Assembly (NCBI GenBank): GCA_001661245.1
Contig: KV454016.1
Span: 495,381-559,380 of the forward strand
DNA length: 64,000 bases
DNA from: Pachysolen tannophilus NRRL Y-2460
Lineage: Eukaryota > Ascomycota > Pichiomycetes > Alaninales > Pachysolenaceae
Reading direction: 5' to 3'
Within the stretch, counting starts at the first letter, position 1. Each line of letters opens with the position of its first letter. This document shows positions 33,030 to 43,945 of this stretch, piece by piece. The position numbers and the translations under genes are program-made. The notes below the pieces were generated by a model. That model had not been told where the DNA came from and did no database searches. It saw nothing but the letters and a program-made list of their open reading frames with translations.

Positions 33030-36000
33030 TTATTTTGAAAAAATTTCCATATATTTTTTCAATTCGTCGGAATATTTGGATAATTCCATCAATTCAGCTA
33101 GAATATTATTATCAACAAAAGGAGATATGCTTGCTGTACTGACGATATCATCTCTTGGGAATACGTTTGGCAATTTTAGTAATTTCATTAATTCCGGGTT
33201 TACCAGCTCATTACTACTCTCGTTAGCATCAGAATCTACCTTATTATTTTCAGAGATTTTGATAAAGTCAAGACTCTTGGAAACCAACAAATTCAAAATC
33301 TTGAGGCATCTATATGAGATTAAAGCCAATTCAGGAGAAGCAGGTTGATTGACGTTGACTAAAGCAATACCTATCTTGCTTAGTGTTGACCCAATTAGTT
33401 CTGACTTGGTCAACCAGCCTAAAGCTAAATTTTCTTCAAAATTTTCTGGATTTAGCATTTCCAACACCAATATACATGAAAGTAACGATTGGGATATAAC
33501 AATTTTTCTTTCCTCTAATACTGACAGTAAAGAATTCATTGTGTGTATAGGTAAAACAGACAACAAAAAGGAAAATAATTTTTTCAAAAAGATACCGCTT
33601 GAGGGATCTTTCCCGTTCAAATACAACTTTGATAACCTTAAAACTTCACCAATAGTTTCTTCCTCATTCAGTTCATTTACAATTGAGAAATTACCGGTTA
33701 TTACAGCTCTCAATAAACTTTTATTTGGTGGATCTCTAACCAAAATTTTGGTTAACAGATCAATTGAATAAGGTTGGTATTTCTGTAATGCAGGCCTGTA
33801 TTTCGGAATAAATAAATCATTACTTTCCAACTTTTCTAATTCCTCCTCAAGATTAGAATAATTTGTCTCAATTCCATCATCCAACTTACCGCTGAAAGAT
33901 AAAGTAAGCATTAGTATCAATAATGCTTCTTCAAATGACCTTAATTGCAATAGCAATGCAATGTTGGACAATAATATAGTAGAGTCTTTAATAAATGTCA
34001 ACACTTTTCTGGCAAAGATAAATTTCTTTGGGTAAGAAGCAATACAATAAAGCAATTTGAAAAAAAAATCTTTGAAAACTTCGTTAAATGCAATAACCTC
34101 ATGATTATTTCCAATAAAAGAAAGATTTCTTAAAATTATAGATACTGTCGATAATCTTTCAACTAACATTAATTGATGATTTACTGACGACCTCAACATT
34201 ACTGGAGCATCTGGTTTTTGAATTTCATCACGACATTGAATCAATAAATCTGAATACAACAGAATTCTAAAGCTTTCTGGCCTGTCGTTAACTGAATTTG
34301 TTGTTGCATTAGAATTAATCGTTGTGTTAGCAAATGTATCTGGTGTAATTGGCTCTGCTGAATTATCTTCAACATCACTGTCTTGATCTATAGAATTATC
34401 ATCAACATCAACTTCCTCACCAGTGAAAGAATCAATGTTAACAGTTACAGATTCTTTCCTCTTACTTGACTGATTGCGCTCATTATTCTCTTTGATAAAA
34501 CTATTAAAAACATCATCAATACGATCTTTACTAGAAATTAAATCAGCAATATTTTCCAGTTTCTGATACGACCCATCACCGTAAACTAACTCATTTAATA
34601 CATCAATACCCAACTGGCATAGACTATCTAATAATTCCGGACATTCTCTTAATAACAATATCAAATTATTATCTGAAGCAGTAACCAATAAAGTGTTTAA
34701 AGCATTATTAACCTGTGAATTACTGCTACTATTTAATGACATTGTTAGAGCTAGCAAATCAATATTACCTAATTCAGGAGCAAATAAGTAAAAAGGTTTA
34801 GTTGCATCTAAATTCTGTCCCAATGTCATCAAATTATTAATATCATAACCAGCAATGAATTCTAGAGCTCTCTGCGGTGGGGTATAATTTCGAATAACTG
34901 CAGGAATTTCCTCTTTGACACGAGGTCCTAAAGCATCACTAAAAGTTTCGCCATGAATACCAGATGCTGATTGTGGGGTACTTGCAGCAGAAAATGATTG
35001 CTGCTGCTGTTGTCTTGGTTGAGCACCTGATGTGGGAGGAACAAAACCTCCTATTCCAGAAATAGAAGCTTCTCTAGAATTAGAAGAAGCAGGGGAATCT
35101 ACTCTTTGCAAAGGTTGTTGTTGTTGATGTAATTGTTGGATCATCATTGGAGATGAGGTCAGTTGAGAAATAGAAGATGGTGAATTTTTGCTTTTGCTTT
35201 TTGGAAGATTCTTTGCTCTTCCTCTCTTTTTAGTTTGCGAAGCTTGCTGCTGCTGTTGCTGAAATTGTTGTGGCTGGAATTGTTGTTGTTGAAATTGCTG
35301 CTGTTGTGGAGCTCGAGGAATATTTTGCTGTTGCTGAGGCATCATTGGCTGCTGTTGTTGAAATTGTTGATGCGGTTGTTGTTGTGGTTGTTGTTGTTGT
35401 TGCAGTTGCAGTTGCTGTGGCGCTAAATGTGGCATAGCCGCTTTTGGAACTGGACTTTGTTGTTGTTGCAGTTGTTGTTGTTGTTGTTGTTGCTGCTGCT
35501 GCTGCTGCTGCGCTAAAAGCTGCTGCTGCATTTGTTTTTGTAGGTTAATTTTAATGTTTTGGACTTCACGTTGCCCATCAGGAGTTGAGGAATATTGTTC
35601 AAAAGGTAGTAAGTACTGAGCATAAACTGTAGCTATATCTCTTGCATAGTTTGGATTGCTTTCAATTGGTAGATTGAATTTTGATGCAATAAATCCCCAT
35701 TGATTATTTTTGGAAATATTATTTGTTCCTCCCATCTTATTGACTAACACATATAAAAAAAATAAATGAATTTTCCTTCCATCAATAACGGGATTTTGAT
35801 TCAATGGAGTTCCTCTACGTCTCATAAATTCTCGTAATGTTTTCATGAATAATTCTATCTGTAAATGGCTCATTTGTAGCTGCCTTCTTTGTTGTTGCAG
35901 CAGCTGCAGCTGTTGTAATTGAGGAGAAATTTTCTGTTGATCTTGTGCCAGCTGCTGTTGTTGCTGTTGCTGTTGCTGTTGTTGAGGTTGAGGCTGAGAT

Positions 36001-36601
36001 TGAGGTTGAGGAAGAGGAGGAACCATAGGACTTCCATTCGAAGAACCTTGGGAATTATTATTGTTCGCTTGCAAGTTTGCTTGTTGTTGCTGCATCTGCT
36101 GCATTCTTTGTTGTTGCAATTGCTGGAAAAGCTGTTGCTGCTGCGTTTGCATCTGGTTCCTATTATTATTGTTAGTGTTGCTATTGTTATTGTTACCGTA
36201 ATTAGGAGGACTTGCTACATTCTGCTGCTGTTGCTGTTGTTGTTGTTGTTGCTGCTGTTGCTGCTGGTGGTGTTGCAATATTTGGTTCTGTAAAAGTTGC
36301 TGCTGTTGCAATTTCTTGAATTGGTTCTGTTTCTGTTGTTGATCAATCATAAACTGCTGCTGTTGTTTTTGTCTCAAAGCAGCCATCATTGCACTTTTAT
36401 CCAAGAGGCTACCATTGAAATTGGCGTTATTTCCTGGAGGACCATTGTTACTGAATTGCCCAATATTATTATTATTATTATTATTGTTATTATTATTGAT
36501 ATCTGCAAAATTCAAAAACGAGGACATTTCAGTATCGTCCGTGTTCATATTACCATTGTTATTACTATTACCATTATTATTATTATTATTATTATTATCA
36601 A

Positions 36602-36651
<50 letters not shown>

Positions 36652-36704
36652 GTATTGGTATTATTATTACCAAACTGTTCATTCATCCAAAATTGGTCCG
36701 ACAT
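33030..36704 (-). CDS. SWI1: Swi1-like ARID subunit of SWI/SNF
   Basis: The 1224-residue protein starts at ATG 36704-36702. The N-terminal 275 residues are almost pure Asn and Gln tracts. An ARID DNA-binding domain lies at about 283-375 (MKTLREFMRRRGTPLNQNP, VLVNKMGGTNNI, WGFIASKFNLP). Another Gln-rich zone (about 385-500) contains a basic patch KKRGRAKNLPKSKSK. The C-terminal third (about 690-1224) is the folded armadillo-like region of Swi1. Swi1 is a subunit of the SWI/SNF chromatin remodeller, and in S. cerevisiae its Asn-rich N-terminus forms the [SWI+] prion. The length is similar to S. cerevisiae Swi1 (1314). Confidence 0.95.
36440..36680 (-). repeat. ATT/AAT trinucleotide tracts coding poly-Asn
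   Basis: On the plus strand these are ATT repeats interrupted by a few other triplets. They encode the Asn runs of the SWI1 N-terminus and are likely length-variable between strains. Confidence 0.85.
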
Positions 36705-37128
36705 TTTCAGGTTTATATCTTCAGCAACGAAGATAAAGATGACTAACAGCGGTTAAATATATTATCTTCCAATATATTTTCATATTATATTATATAATAT
36801 TATATATATTTCTGAATTTTGTCTATTTTTTTTTTTTTTTGACTTTTTTTTGATAATTATCGTCAAGCTCTTTTTTGAGACGAAATTACACGACAAAAAA
36901 CTTACGATTACTATTACTACAAACGATGGAACCAACAAGATGATTATGATGATGATAATGGAATGACAAAATGAAGCTTAAGGATATCTAATGATGGATG
37001 ATGGTATATAAAAGTTGAAAGGGGAGTAGAACAGATGATGAAAAAGAGAGAGAAAAAAAAAAAAAAGAAAAAAAGAGAAAGAAAAAAGAAAACGAAAAGA
37101 AATAAAAAAAGTAAAACCAAGCCTGTTG
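36705..37128. other. spacer between SWI1 and MNN10
   Basis: The 424 bases hold the SWI1 promoter and the MNN10 3' end. T-rich tracts (36826-36851) and a purine-rich GAAA tract (37035-37110) stand out. No gene is supported. Confidence 0.6.
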
Positions 37129-38241
37129 TTACTTCCAGAATTTAAACCATGGACGCGAATGAAGTTTTTTACTAACTCCTTTAAAGTGTTCCATTTCGCT
37201 CCAACAATCTCTTCCATATTCGCACCCAGCCATATTTATGACGAAATCTCTATCATGTTCACTATAGAAATATCTTGGATCTTCTGCGTATTCGTAGCAC
37301 GCTCCTGTTGGGAAAGAATTTATCAGTCTTAATGGTAAGAAAGCTGTTCTTTCTCTAACCCAACTTCCATTTGAGTATAAACATTCCAATGCGTCTTGTT
37401 CTTTGTGTTCCCATTGCATATGTCTTTGTTCGTATAATACAGGATCCCACCACGCGTCTAATAAACATTCTGTCCACAGAGATCTTCTTATGAAAAAAGA
37501 ACCAAGATTGAAACCACCACAATCTTGAGTCACTATAAGGTCAATTGGTTGTGTATAATCAACATATGGGATATCAATTTTTAAATTCAAAGGGTTAAAT
37601 TCTTCAAGAGATCTATAAGTTACATTATCCAAATGATTAAAAACATGATCTTCTAATGAAATTTGAGGTTCCATAATATATGTATGTAAATCTAACCACC
37701 AAAACCATTCTGCATTTGGGTATTGTCTCATTGTTTGTTTGATGATATCTACTTTTTCCCAACCTTCTCTCCATTCATGACTATATCTTCTTTTTAAAGT
37801 CATATCTTTTATTGTAAGTCCATATCCATGTTTTTCAGCATAATGCCTTTTATTTATAATTGATGATCTTTCAACTGACCATTCTTGAGCACCTTTCCAT
37901 TTCAAAACACCACCTCCTTCATTTGCTGCCAATATTATAACAACATTTGGATCTGTTATTGTAAATTTTGGAATATCAAAAGGTAAAGGTAATGATGTGA
38001 AATTTAAAACTAACATCAATAATAGTAATAACAGAGTAATTTTTTTATAATTATCTATAACATCTCTGACAAATTCTTTTAATGTCCTAGTTATATAATT
38101 CCCACCATTGATTGAGGTATATTCTTGGAAACTATTAACAGCAATATCATCATCATCATCACTTTTGAATTTTTTCTTTGTAGTTGATATAAACGGTAAT
38201 CTCCAACTCCTTAGCAGTCTACCACCACCAAAACCTAACAT
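37129..38241 (-). CDS. MNN10: Mnn10-like alpha-1,6-mannosyltransferase
   Basis: The 370-residue protein starts at ATG 38241-38239. It is a type II Golgi membrane protein: a short basic cytosolic tail, one membrane anchor (about 68-82), then a GT34-family lumenal domain. Family blocks include ILAANEGGGV, REGWEKVDI, WFWWLDLHTYIM, QDCGGFNLGSFFIRRS and WEHKEQDALE. Mnn10 is part of the M-Pol II complex (with Mnn9, Anp1, Mnn11, Hoc1) that extends the N-glycan mannan backbone. Mnn11 is the nearest alternative, but the pattern and length fit Mnn10 better. Confidence 0.9.
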   Translation of the reverse strand: MLGFGGGRLLRSWRLPFISTTKKKFKSDDDDDIAVNSFQEYTSINGGNYITRTLKEFVRDVIDNYKKITLLLLLLMLVLNFTSLPLPFDIPKFTITDPNVVIILAANEGGGVLKWKGAQEWSVERSSIINKRHYAEKHGYGLTIKDMTLKRRYSHEWREGWEKVDIIKQTMRQYPNAEWFWWLDLHTYIMEPQISLEDHVFNHLDNVTYRSLEEFNPLNLKIDIPYVDYTQPIDLIVTQDCGGFNLGSFFIRRSLWTECLLDAWWDPVLYEQRHMQWEHKEQDALECLYSNGSWVRERTAFLPLRLINSFPTGACYEYAEDPRYFYSEHDRDFVINMAGCEYGRDCWSEMEHFKGVSKKLHSRPWFKFWK

Positions 38242-39424
38242 ATTCCTCTTGTTTTATTCTATTCTATTCTATTTTAATGAGAAAAAAATATTTTTCTTTT
38301 AAGGTTCTTCCTCTATAATGATAAATGTGTTGAAATAAATTTTAAATATCAATCTCTATATTTTTTAACTTTGATTTTGTTTTTGTTAGTTTATAAAATG
38401 GAAAAATTGATTTCCACGTCTCTATTACCCTACAGCAAAATACAAGCACTAACAACAACAAAATCTAATAGTATTTTGCTAAAATAAAAGAAGAAGAAAG
38501 AAAAAAAAAGAAAGGTAAACCAAATAACTATGAATTAGTGTTTGTGCTTATTAATTTCGTCTTTAAAGAATTTTATAATTTGGTACGGTAATTGGTGCCT
38601 GGAATAAATTAATTGTAAATAGCAGTGTTGATGTCATATTAATTGAACACTTTGTTTTTTTGTCTTTTTGTATTTTTGTATTTTAAAGAAAGAAAGAAAA
38701 AAAACTGTCACATCTTTGTGTCATATTATGTGTGTCACAAAGATGTGTCACAACAGTGACGCATTTTTTGATTTTTTTTTTTTTGTCACACCTGAGTGTC
38801 ACAAAAGTGTGACATAATTGTGTCACATTTGTGCCGCTCTTGTCACAGTGTCACAATACTAATGCGTCACTTACAGAAACGTCACGTGGTAGCATATTTC
38901 CTTATTTAGAAATTTGTGTACCACAAACACTTCTTTTTGAACGTCTTTCTGTTTTTTTTTTTGCTTTTTAGGTACACCACACCATAATAATATCTTCTTT
39001 TTTACAGTATACATAATATATAAAATTGTAATATAATAAATATATCAAGGTAAGAAGGTAGTAGTAGGTAAGGTAAGGTAAATTTAAAATAATCACAAGT
39101 TTTTTTTTTTTTTTTTTTTAATTAATTTCTTTCTTTTCTGGTTTAAATTTTGTTTGATTGAATATCATTGAGTTAGTCAGTGAGTTAGTGGTTGAGTGAG
39201 TGAGTGAGAGTGTGAGACAGAGAAAGTGTGTTATTTTGTTTTAATTTTTTTTTTTTTTTTAAAAAAATTTATTGACTCCTTCTTGTAAGCGTTTCATACT
39301 ATTTTCCTGTTAAAAAAAAAAATTAATTGAAAAAAAAAAAAAAATTTGGAAGGAAAGGAAAGGAGAAGGAAAAGGAAAAGGAAAAGGAAAAGAAGGGAAA
39401 AAAAAAGAAGAGGGTATATGAAAT
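38242..39424. promoter_or_regulatory. divergent MNN10/kinase spacer with GTCAC array
   Basis: This 1.18-kb spacer contains the GTCAC motif cluster (38705-38888), described separately. It also has a long T tract (39101-39119), GAGT/GTGA-type short repeats (39175-39215), a T tract at 39247-39260, and an AAAAGG pentamer/hexamer repeat (39350-39405) in the kinase leader. No gene is supported. Confidence 0.65.
38705..38888. repeat. dense array of TGTCACA/GTCAC motifs
   Basis: About twelve GTCAC cores occur in 184 bases. Most are TGTCACA in direct orientation; reverse copies include those at about 38756-38760 and 38808-38812. TGTCACA-AAAG-TGTGACA forms a 7-bp hairpin at about 38797-38814. CACATCTTTGTG (38709-38720) and CACAAAGATGTG (38736-38747) form a perfect 12-bp inverted repeat. 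The last copy is GTCACGTG (38881-38888), which contains a CACGTG E-box. I infer a transcription-factor landing array. Confidence 0.8.
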
Positions 39425-42400
39425 ATGAATCGTATGAATCGGTGTTATATAGATAATAGAAATGCAAAAGCACTGTTGGCTGAAAGTTATACAAAGCTTT
39501 CTGAAAGATTTTCAAGTTTTACAAATATAACAGAAGTTGGAAATTATTGTATATTAGAACAAATTGGTGAAGGATCATTTGGGAAAGTTTTCTTGGCAAT
39601 ACATAAATTTTTACATACAAAAGTTGTATTAAAACAAGGTCATAAAAATGATCCAAATGTTGTTCGTGAAGTTTATTATCAAAAAGAATTTAATCATCCA
39701 AATATTACTAAATTATATGAAGTGATTGTATCTGATAATTTTATCTATACAGTATTAGAATATTGTCCTGAAAAAGATTTATATGATTATTTAGTATCAT
39801 CAAAGAGAATTTCAGTATCAAAAGTTAAAAAATTATTTGCACAACTTTGTAGTAGTGTTTATTATATTCATCAATTAAATTCATGTCATAGAGATTTAAA
39901 ATTAGAAAATATATTGTTGGATAAAAAGAAAAATATTAAACTTTCAGATTTTGGATTTACAAGAGAATTACCATTTAGTAATTTTAGTAATGCAAATTTA
40001 AATTTAGAATCCAATAATAGAAGTAATGGAAGTAGTATTAATGTTACAGGATCTTCTATAAATAATGGGTTTTTAGAAACTATATGTGGTACAACTCAAT
40101 ATATGGCTCCTGAATTAATTGAAAAAAATCCTTATTCAGGTACACAAATTGATATTTGGGCATTAGGAATCATATTATATACAATGTTATATGGTCATAT
40201 GCCATTTGATGAAGATGATGATGATGATTTAAAGACAAAATATAAAATAATAAATGAAGAACCTTATTATAAAGATGATATTCCATCAAGTGCAATTGAA
40301 TTGATTAAAATATTATTACAAAAAGATACTTCAAAAAGACCATGCTCATTAGTTTCAATTTTACAACATCCTTTTTTACAACCTTATGGTTCAAAACAAT
40401 TTGAATTAACAAATCAATTAATTAAAGATTTAAATCAATGTAAACCATTCCAAACTAAGATTGAAAGAAATTTATTGAAAAAACTTTCAAGACTTTATAT
40501 AGATATTAATTCTCTTGCTGAAAGTGTTATATTGAAAAAATGTGATCCATTAATGGGGTTTTGGGAATTGTTATTGGAAAAGGAAAAAACCAGATATTTG
40601 AAAAGTAAAAGAAGAAAGATACGAAGTAGTAGCAGAAGTAGTAGAGGAAAAAGTGTTTTGAAATTAACTTCTGGAAATTCAGCGAATTCAACAGCAGTTA
40701 CAAATACAAATACAAATACAAATATAAATAATAATAATACTTCATCGGGATTAAATTTCCCAATATTTTCAAATGGTTCAAGAAGAAGTAGTTTTGGTAA
40801 CGGTAAGGATACATTATCCCTGATAATTTCAACTAATACAGGTGGTGCGAATAATTCCGAAACTAATAATCAAATTACTAATTTCAATGCTGAATCATCA
40901 CCATTAATAAGGAAACCACAATTACTTAATAATTTTAATAAAACTAATACTCTGAACAATTCCGCTTCTTCATCTCCAACAAAATCAACAAATACAGCAA
41001 CAACAAAAGTGGATACTTTACAAACACTGTGTTCAAACTCTTCAACCGCATTTGCAAAAAATAGCAATAATAGTAATAATAGCAATAATAATCAAAATAA
41101 TAACAACAACAACAACAACAATAATAATAATAGACAGAGATCAATGTCTCTTAATTCCTTGAATCAGAGTAAAAATGCGGTTAACAACATTTTACTGAAA
41201 TTATCTGTAAAATTTTGGGTTGGTAAAGTTAAAAAGGGAAACAATAAAAACAATGGTGATAATTACGATAAGAATAATTTGAGCGCAGACAGAATAAATA
41301 GTAATAATTCGTCACTAGAGAAAGGAAGTAATAACTCAATTAATTCTGGGCCCGGATTGGATAATGATAGGAATATAGTTGACGGCAGCCACAACCGAGA
41401 TACTACAATTGTATCTGGTGAAAAGAACAATGGTAATATTAGAAATAATGATCACGGTGAAAAGTACAGCAATAATGCAGTGGTATTCCACAAAAAACTG
41501 ATCAGTATTGAATTACCTGGTTATCGAAACAGCGAGAGCTCAACTCCAACTCCTGCTTCACCTAGAGAAGGTCCACCATTAACGCCTCTGTCTACTAGTA
41601 ATGCTTCATTTTCTGGAAGTAATAATAATATCAATGGCAACAACAATAACAACAACAACAACAATAGTAATAATAATAATATTAATAATAATAATAACAA
41701 TAATAATAATAATAATAATGCTGGTAATGCTTTAAGACAAAGATTGAGTACCGGCAGTAGCAATAGAATTAAATTAAGACCGGCTTCTGTGGTTTCTAAT
41801 TTTTCTTCGTTTTCACAATTAACTACAATGTCAGAAACTTCATTAGGTTCAGGTTATAATACATCTTACTCAACTGAGAATAACAATACAGTTATCAATA
41901 ATAGTAATAGTACTTTTAACGGTGGTAACAGACCACCGTACCATAGAGCAAAATCCAGTGATTTTTCTGTGAATTCAAGACAGACAAATGGTGGGTTTAA
42001 TAGTAAGAATTCGGATTTTTTCTACAATTGTGATAATAACATTGATTCTTCGAATTCTTCTACAACCAATATCACAAGAACTAATTCAATAGAAAGTTCA
42101 TCACGTCCGAATTCCATTAAGATTATTCGTGGTAGATCAAAATCGAGGAATTCTTTGAATAGAAAGAAGCAACATGTTCCCGGTCATGGTCATGGTCATG
42201 GCCATAATAAAAGTAGCAATGGATTTTTGAAAAGGGGTAAATCACCTTTAGGTTATTCTAAATTTCCAATGATGAATAGTAATATGTATAGAAAAAAATT
42301 TAGTTTCAACTATGGTTCTAATGGTGATAAGAGACCTAAATCATCGATCATGGAAGGGGATAGTCTCGACAGCAGTTCAACAAGTTTACCCAATTTGATT

Positions 42401-42865
42401 AATGAGAATGTTGAAGATGGTATTGATCTTAAGAGTTCTAGTCCTCCTGATGAAACTATCTCAATGGCAGTCAAGCATTCTTTAAAACCAAACAGTTCAA
42501 ATCCAATAATTTTAGCTGATATTATTGAGGATAACAATAATTCAAATATCATTGGCAGTAAAAATTTAGAATTTGAAGATCTCGGCGATGAAACTGCTGA
42601 AGATGATCTATTAGAAGAAAGAGAAGAACTTTCCACTGGGGAACCAGATGATTATTTCCATGATAATGAGAAAAATAATGGCAATAATGAAAATAATAAT
42701 TACATTGCAAATAATACAACTGCGTCTCCAATTGACAGGACCCATGTTCCAAAAAGCATGCATGGTTTAGGAATAGGTAACCATGATAAAAGCATGAAAG
42801 GTACAGCTGATGCTGTTAATGATTTGAAAGATGTTGATATCGACATCAAAAAGCAATTCGAATGA
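39425..42865 (+). CDS. YPL150W: YPL150W-like Ser/Thr protein kinase
   Basis: The 1146-residue protein starts at ATG 39425. The N-terminal kinase domain (about 40-310) is complete: GEGSFGKV at 48-55, VLK with Lys70, HRDLKLEN with Asp157, DFG with Asp175, CGTTQYMAPE with Glu230. It lies in the CAMK/Snf1-like branch and matches S. cerevisiae YPL150W through FLQPYG and the following LERxLLKxL segment. The remaining 750 residues are low complexity, with long Asn runs, Ser-rich motifs and an acidic C-terminus. The cellular role of YPL150W is not settled. It lies 1.2 kb from MNN10, behind the GTCAC array. Confidence 0.87.
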   Translation: MNRMNRCYIDNRNAKALLAESYTKLSERFSSFTNITEVGNYCILEQIGEGSFGKVFLAIHKFLHTKVVLKQGHKNDPNVVREVYYQKEFNHPNITKLYEVIVSDNFIYTVLEYCPEKDLYDYLVSSKRISVSKVKKLFAQLCSSVYYIHQLNSCHRDLKLENILLDKKKNIKLSDFGFTRELPFSNFSNANLNLESNNRSNGSSINVTGSSINNGFLETICGTTQYMAPELIEKNPYSGTQIDIWALGIILYTMLYGHMPFDEDDDDDLKTKYKIINEEPYYKDDIPSSAIELIKILLQKDTSKRPCSLVSILQHPFLQPYGSKQFELTNQLIKDLNQCKPFQTKIERNLLKKLSRLYIDINSLAESVILKKCDPLMGFWELLLEKEKTRYLKSKRRKIRSSSRSSRGKSVLKLTSGNSANSTAVTNTNTNTNINNNNTSSGLNFPIFSNGSRRSSFGNGKDTLSLIISTNTGGANNSETNNQITNFNAESSPLIRKPQLLNNFNKTNTLNNSASSSPTKSTNTATTKVDTLQTLCSNSSTAFAKNSNNSNNSNNNQNNNNNNNNNNNNRQRSMSLNSLNQSKNAVNNILLKLSVKFWVGKVKKGNNKNNGDNYDKNNLSADRINSNNSSLEKGSNNSINSGPGLDNDRNIVDGSHNRDTTIVSGEKNNGNIRNNDHGEKYSNNAVVFHKKLISIELPGYRNSESSTPTPASPREGPPLTPLSTSNASFSGSNNNINGNNNNNNNNNSNNNNINNNNNNNNNNNNAGNALRQRLSTGSSNRIKLRPASVVSNFSSFSQLTTMSETSLGSGYNTSYSTENNNTVINNSNSTFNGGNRPPYHRAKSSDFSVNSRQTNGGFNSKNSDFFYNCDNNIDSSNSSTTNITRTNSIESSSRPNSIKIIRGRSKSRNSLNRKKQHVPGHGHGHGHNKSSNGFLKRGKSPLGYSKFPMMNSNMYRKKFSFNYGSNGDKRPKSSIMEGDSLDSSSTSLPNLINENVEDGIDLKSSSPPDETISMAVKHSLKPNSSNPIILADIIEDNNNSNIIGSKNLEFEDLGDETAEDDLLEEREELSTGEPDDYFHDNEKNNGNNENNNYIANNTTASPIDRTHVPKSMHGLGIGNHDKSMKGTADAVNDLKDVDIDIKKQFE

Positions 42866-43945
42866 ATAAATTTAAAACAACAAAGCAAAAAAGTTGGAAA
42901 AAGGAAAACCCCTCGAAACTAATTCAAGTTGGCCAAGTTAGCTTTCTTTTCCATTATTCATTTAATAGATTTTTACATTTTTTTTAAAACATTTTTTAAA
43001 ATGTATGTATGCATTTCGTATATCGGACTTATTAAAACTAATTTTTACAAATAAAAAAAAAAAGGTTTATTTATTCTTAGAGATAAACAACTTCCTTCTT
43101 CATAGCTAAGATGCTGTTACCAATTCGATGCGAATGGCTAAAGCATCTGACGAACTTATCGGAAGATGATGATTCATGTGACTACTGAAATTAAACCACC
43201 TCTCAAAGTTAAAAGAAATCGCAGAGCAAAAACGCGAAAAAAGCGCGTAAACGAAAAGATCTCGTGATCAGATCTTCCAAATGCGGAAGGAAGTAAACAA
43301 GCAAGGGCAAGCCAGAGACAATGTTATTTGCCACACAATGATTTGAATCTGATCACCCAATATCATAAAACCAAAGAAAAAAGAAAAAGAAAAAAGGTTC
43401 TAAACGATATTAAACTTCAACTGAAAATCATTAACCGCCACTACTATGAGAATCAATGATCAGTTGTATGGATTGACACTTGTAAAGTTTGCGTGTTTGC
43501 GTGTTTGCGTAGTAGTTCTCGGAGTGAGCAGAGGGGCAAATTACAACTTCTCGAAAGGGCAAATAAAACACGTAAAATTTTTTTTTTTTTTCTTTTTCTT
43601 TTTTGCTCTTTATTACCTCTCGTAAAGAAGAAAAGAACTAGTAATAAAGAAGTAATATAATAGTAAATAAGTAGGTATTTAATATAGAAATAAATCATTT
43701 GTTTATATCTCATCTTTTGATGTTTGACGCGTTTTGTGACCTTTTCAATTTCCAATTTTTTTATATATAAGTTGTGATATTTCCATTTTTAAAGATCAAG
43801 GTATTTATTTGGATTTTATTTTTTAAAAATTTAATTTTTATTCATTCATTCATTCATTCATTTATTTTTTTACTTTGGTTGAGTTAATTGCTTTTACCAT
43901 TTATAAAAATATAATAACAATTATAAATATAAATATAAGTATATA
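42866..43945. promoter_or_regulatory. RNR2 upstream region with MCB/SCB-like sites
   Basis: The 1.08-kb spacer includes CGCGAAAA (43233-43240, an SCB/MCB hybrid), GCGCGTAAACG just after it, three tandem TTTGCGTG-type units (43488-43511), a perfect MCB box ACGCGT (43727-43732, 214 bases before the RNR2 ATG) and a TATATATAA box (43762-43770). These fit G1/S control of RNR2 by MBF/SBF, which is known for RNR genes. A C/D snoRNA was considered near 43163 and rejected. ATTC repeats lie near 43842-43861. Confidence 0.6.
43727..43732 (+). promoter_or_regulatory. MCB box upstream of RNR2
   Basis: ACGCGT is the core Mbp1-Swi6 binding site. Its position 214 bases before the RNR2 start and 30 bases before the TATA element is typical of a G1/S-regulated promoter. 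Confidence 0.6.

Noticed and set aside
35200-36756. Leu/Ile-rich plus-strand frames opposite SWI1
   Set aside because: They are antisense readings of the Gln and Asn codon repeats.
38881-38890. GTCACGTGG as a centromere CDEI element
   Set aside because: It fits RTCACRTG, but no AT-rich CDEII of fixed length followed by a CDEIII with TTCCGAA core is present; it is the last unit of the GTCAC array and an E-box.
43120-43200. Possible C/D snoRNA (ATGATGA then CTGA) upstream of RNR2
   Set aside because: The two boxes are only about 15 bases apart and no suitable C' or terminal D box follows.
43453-43755. 100-residue minus-strand frame in the RNR2 promoter
   Set aside because: It opens on TTG, is low in complexity and overlaps likely promoter elements.
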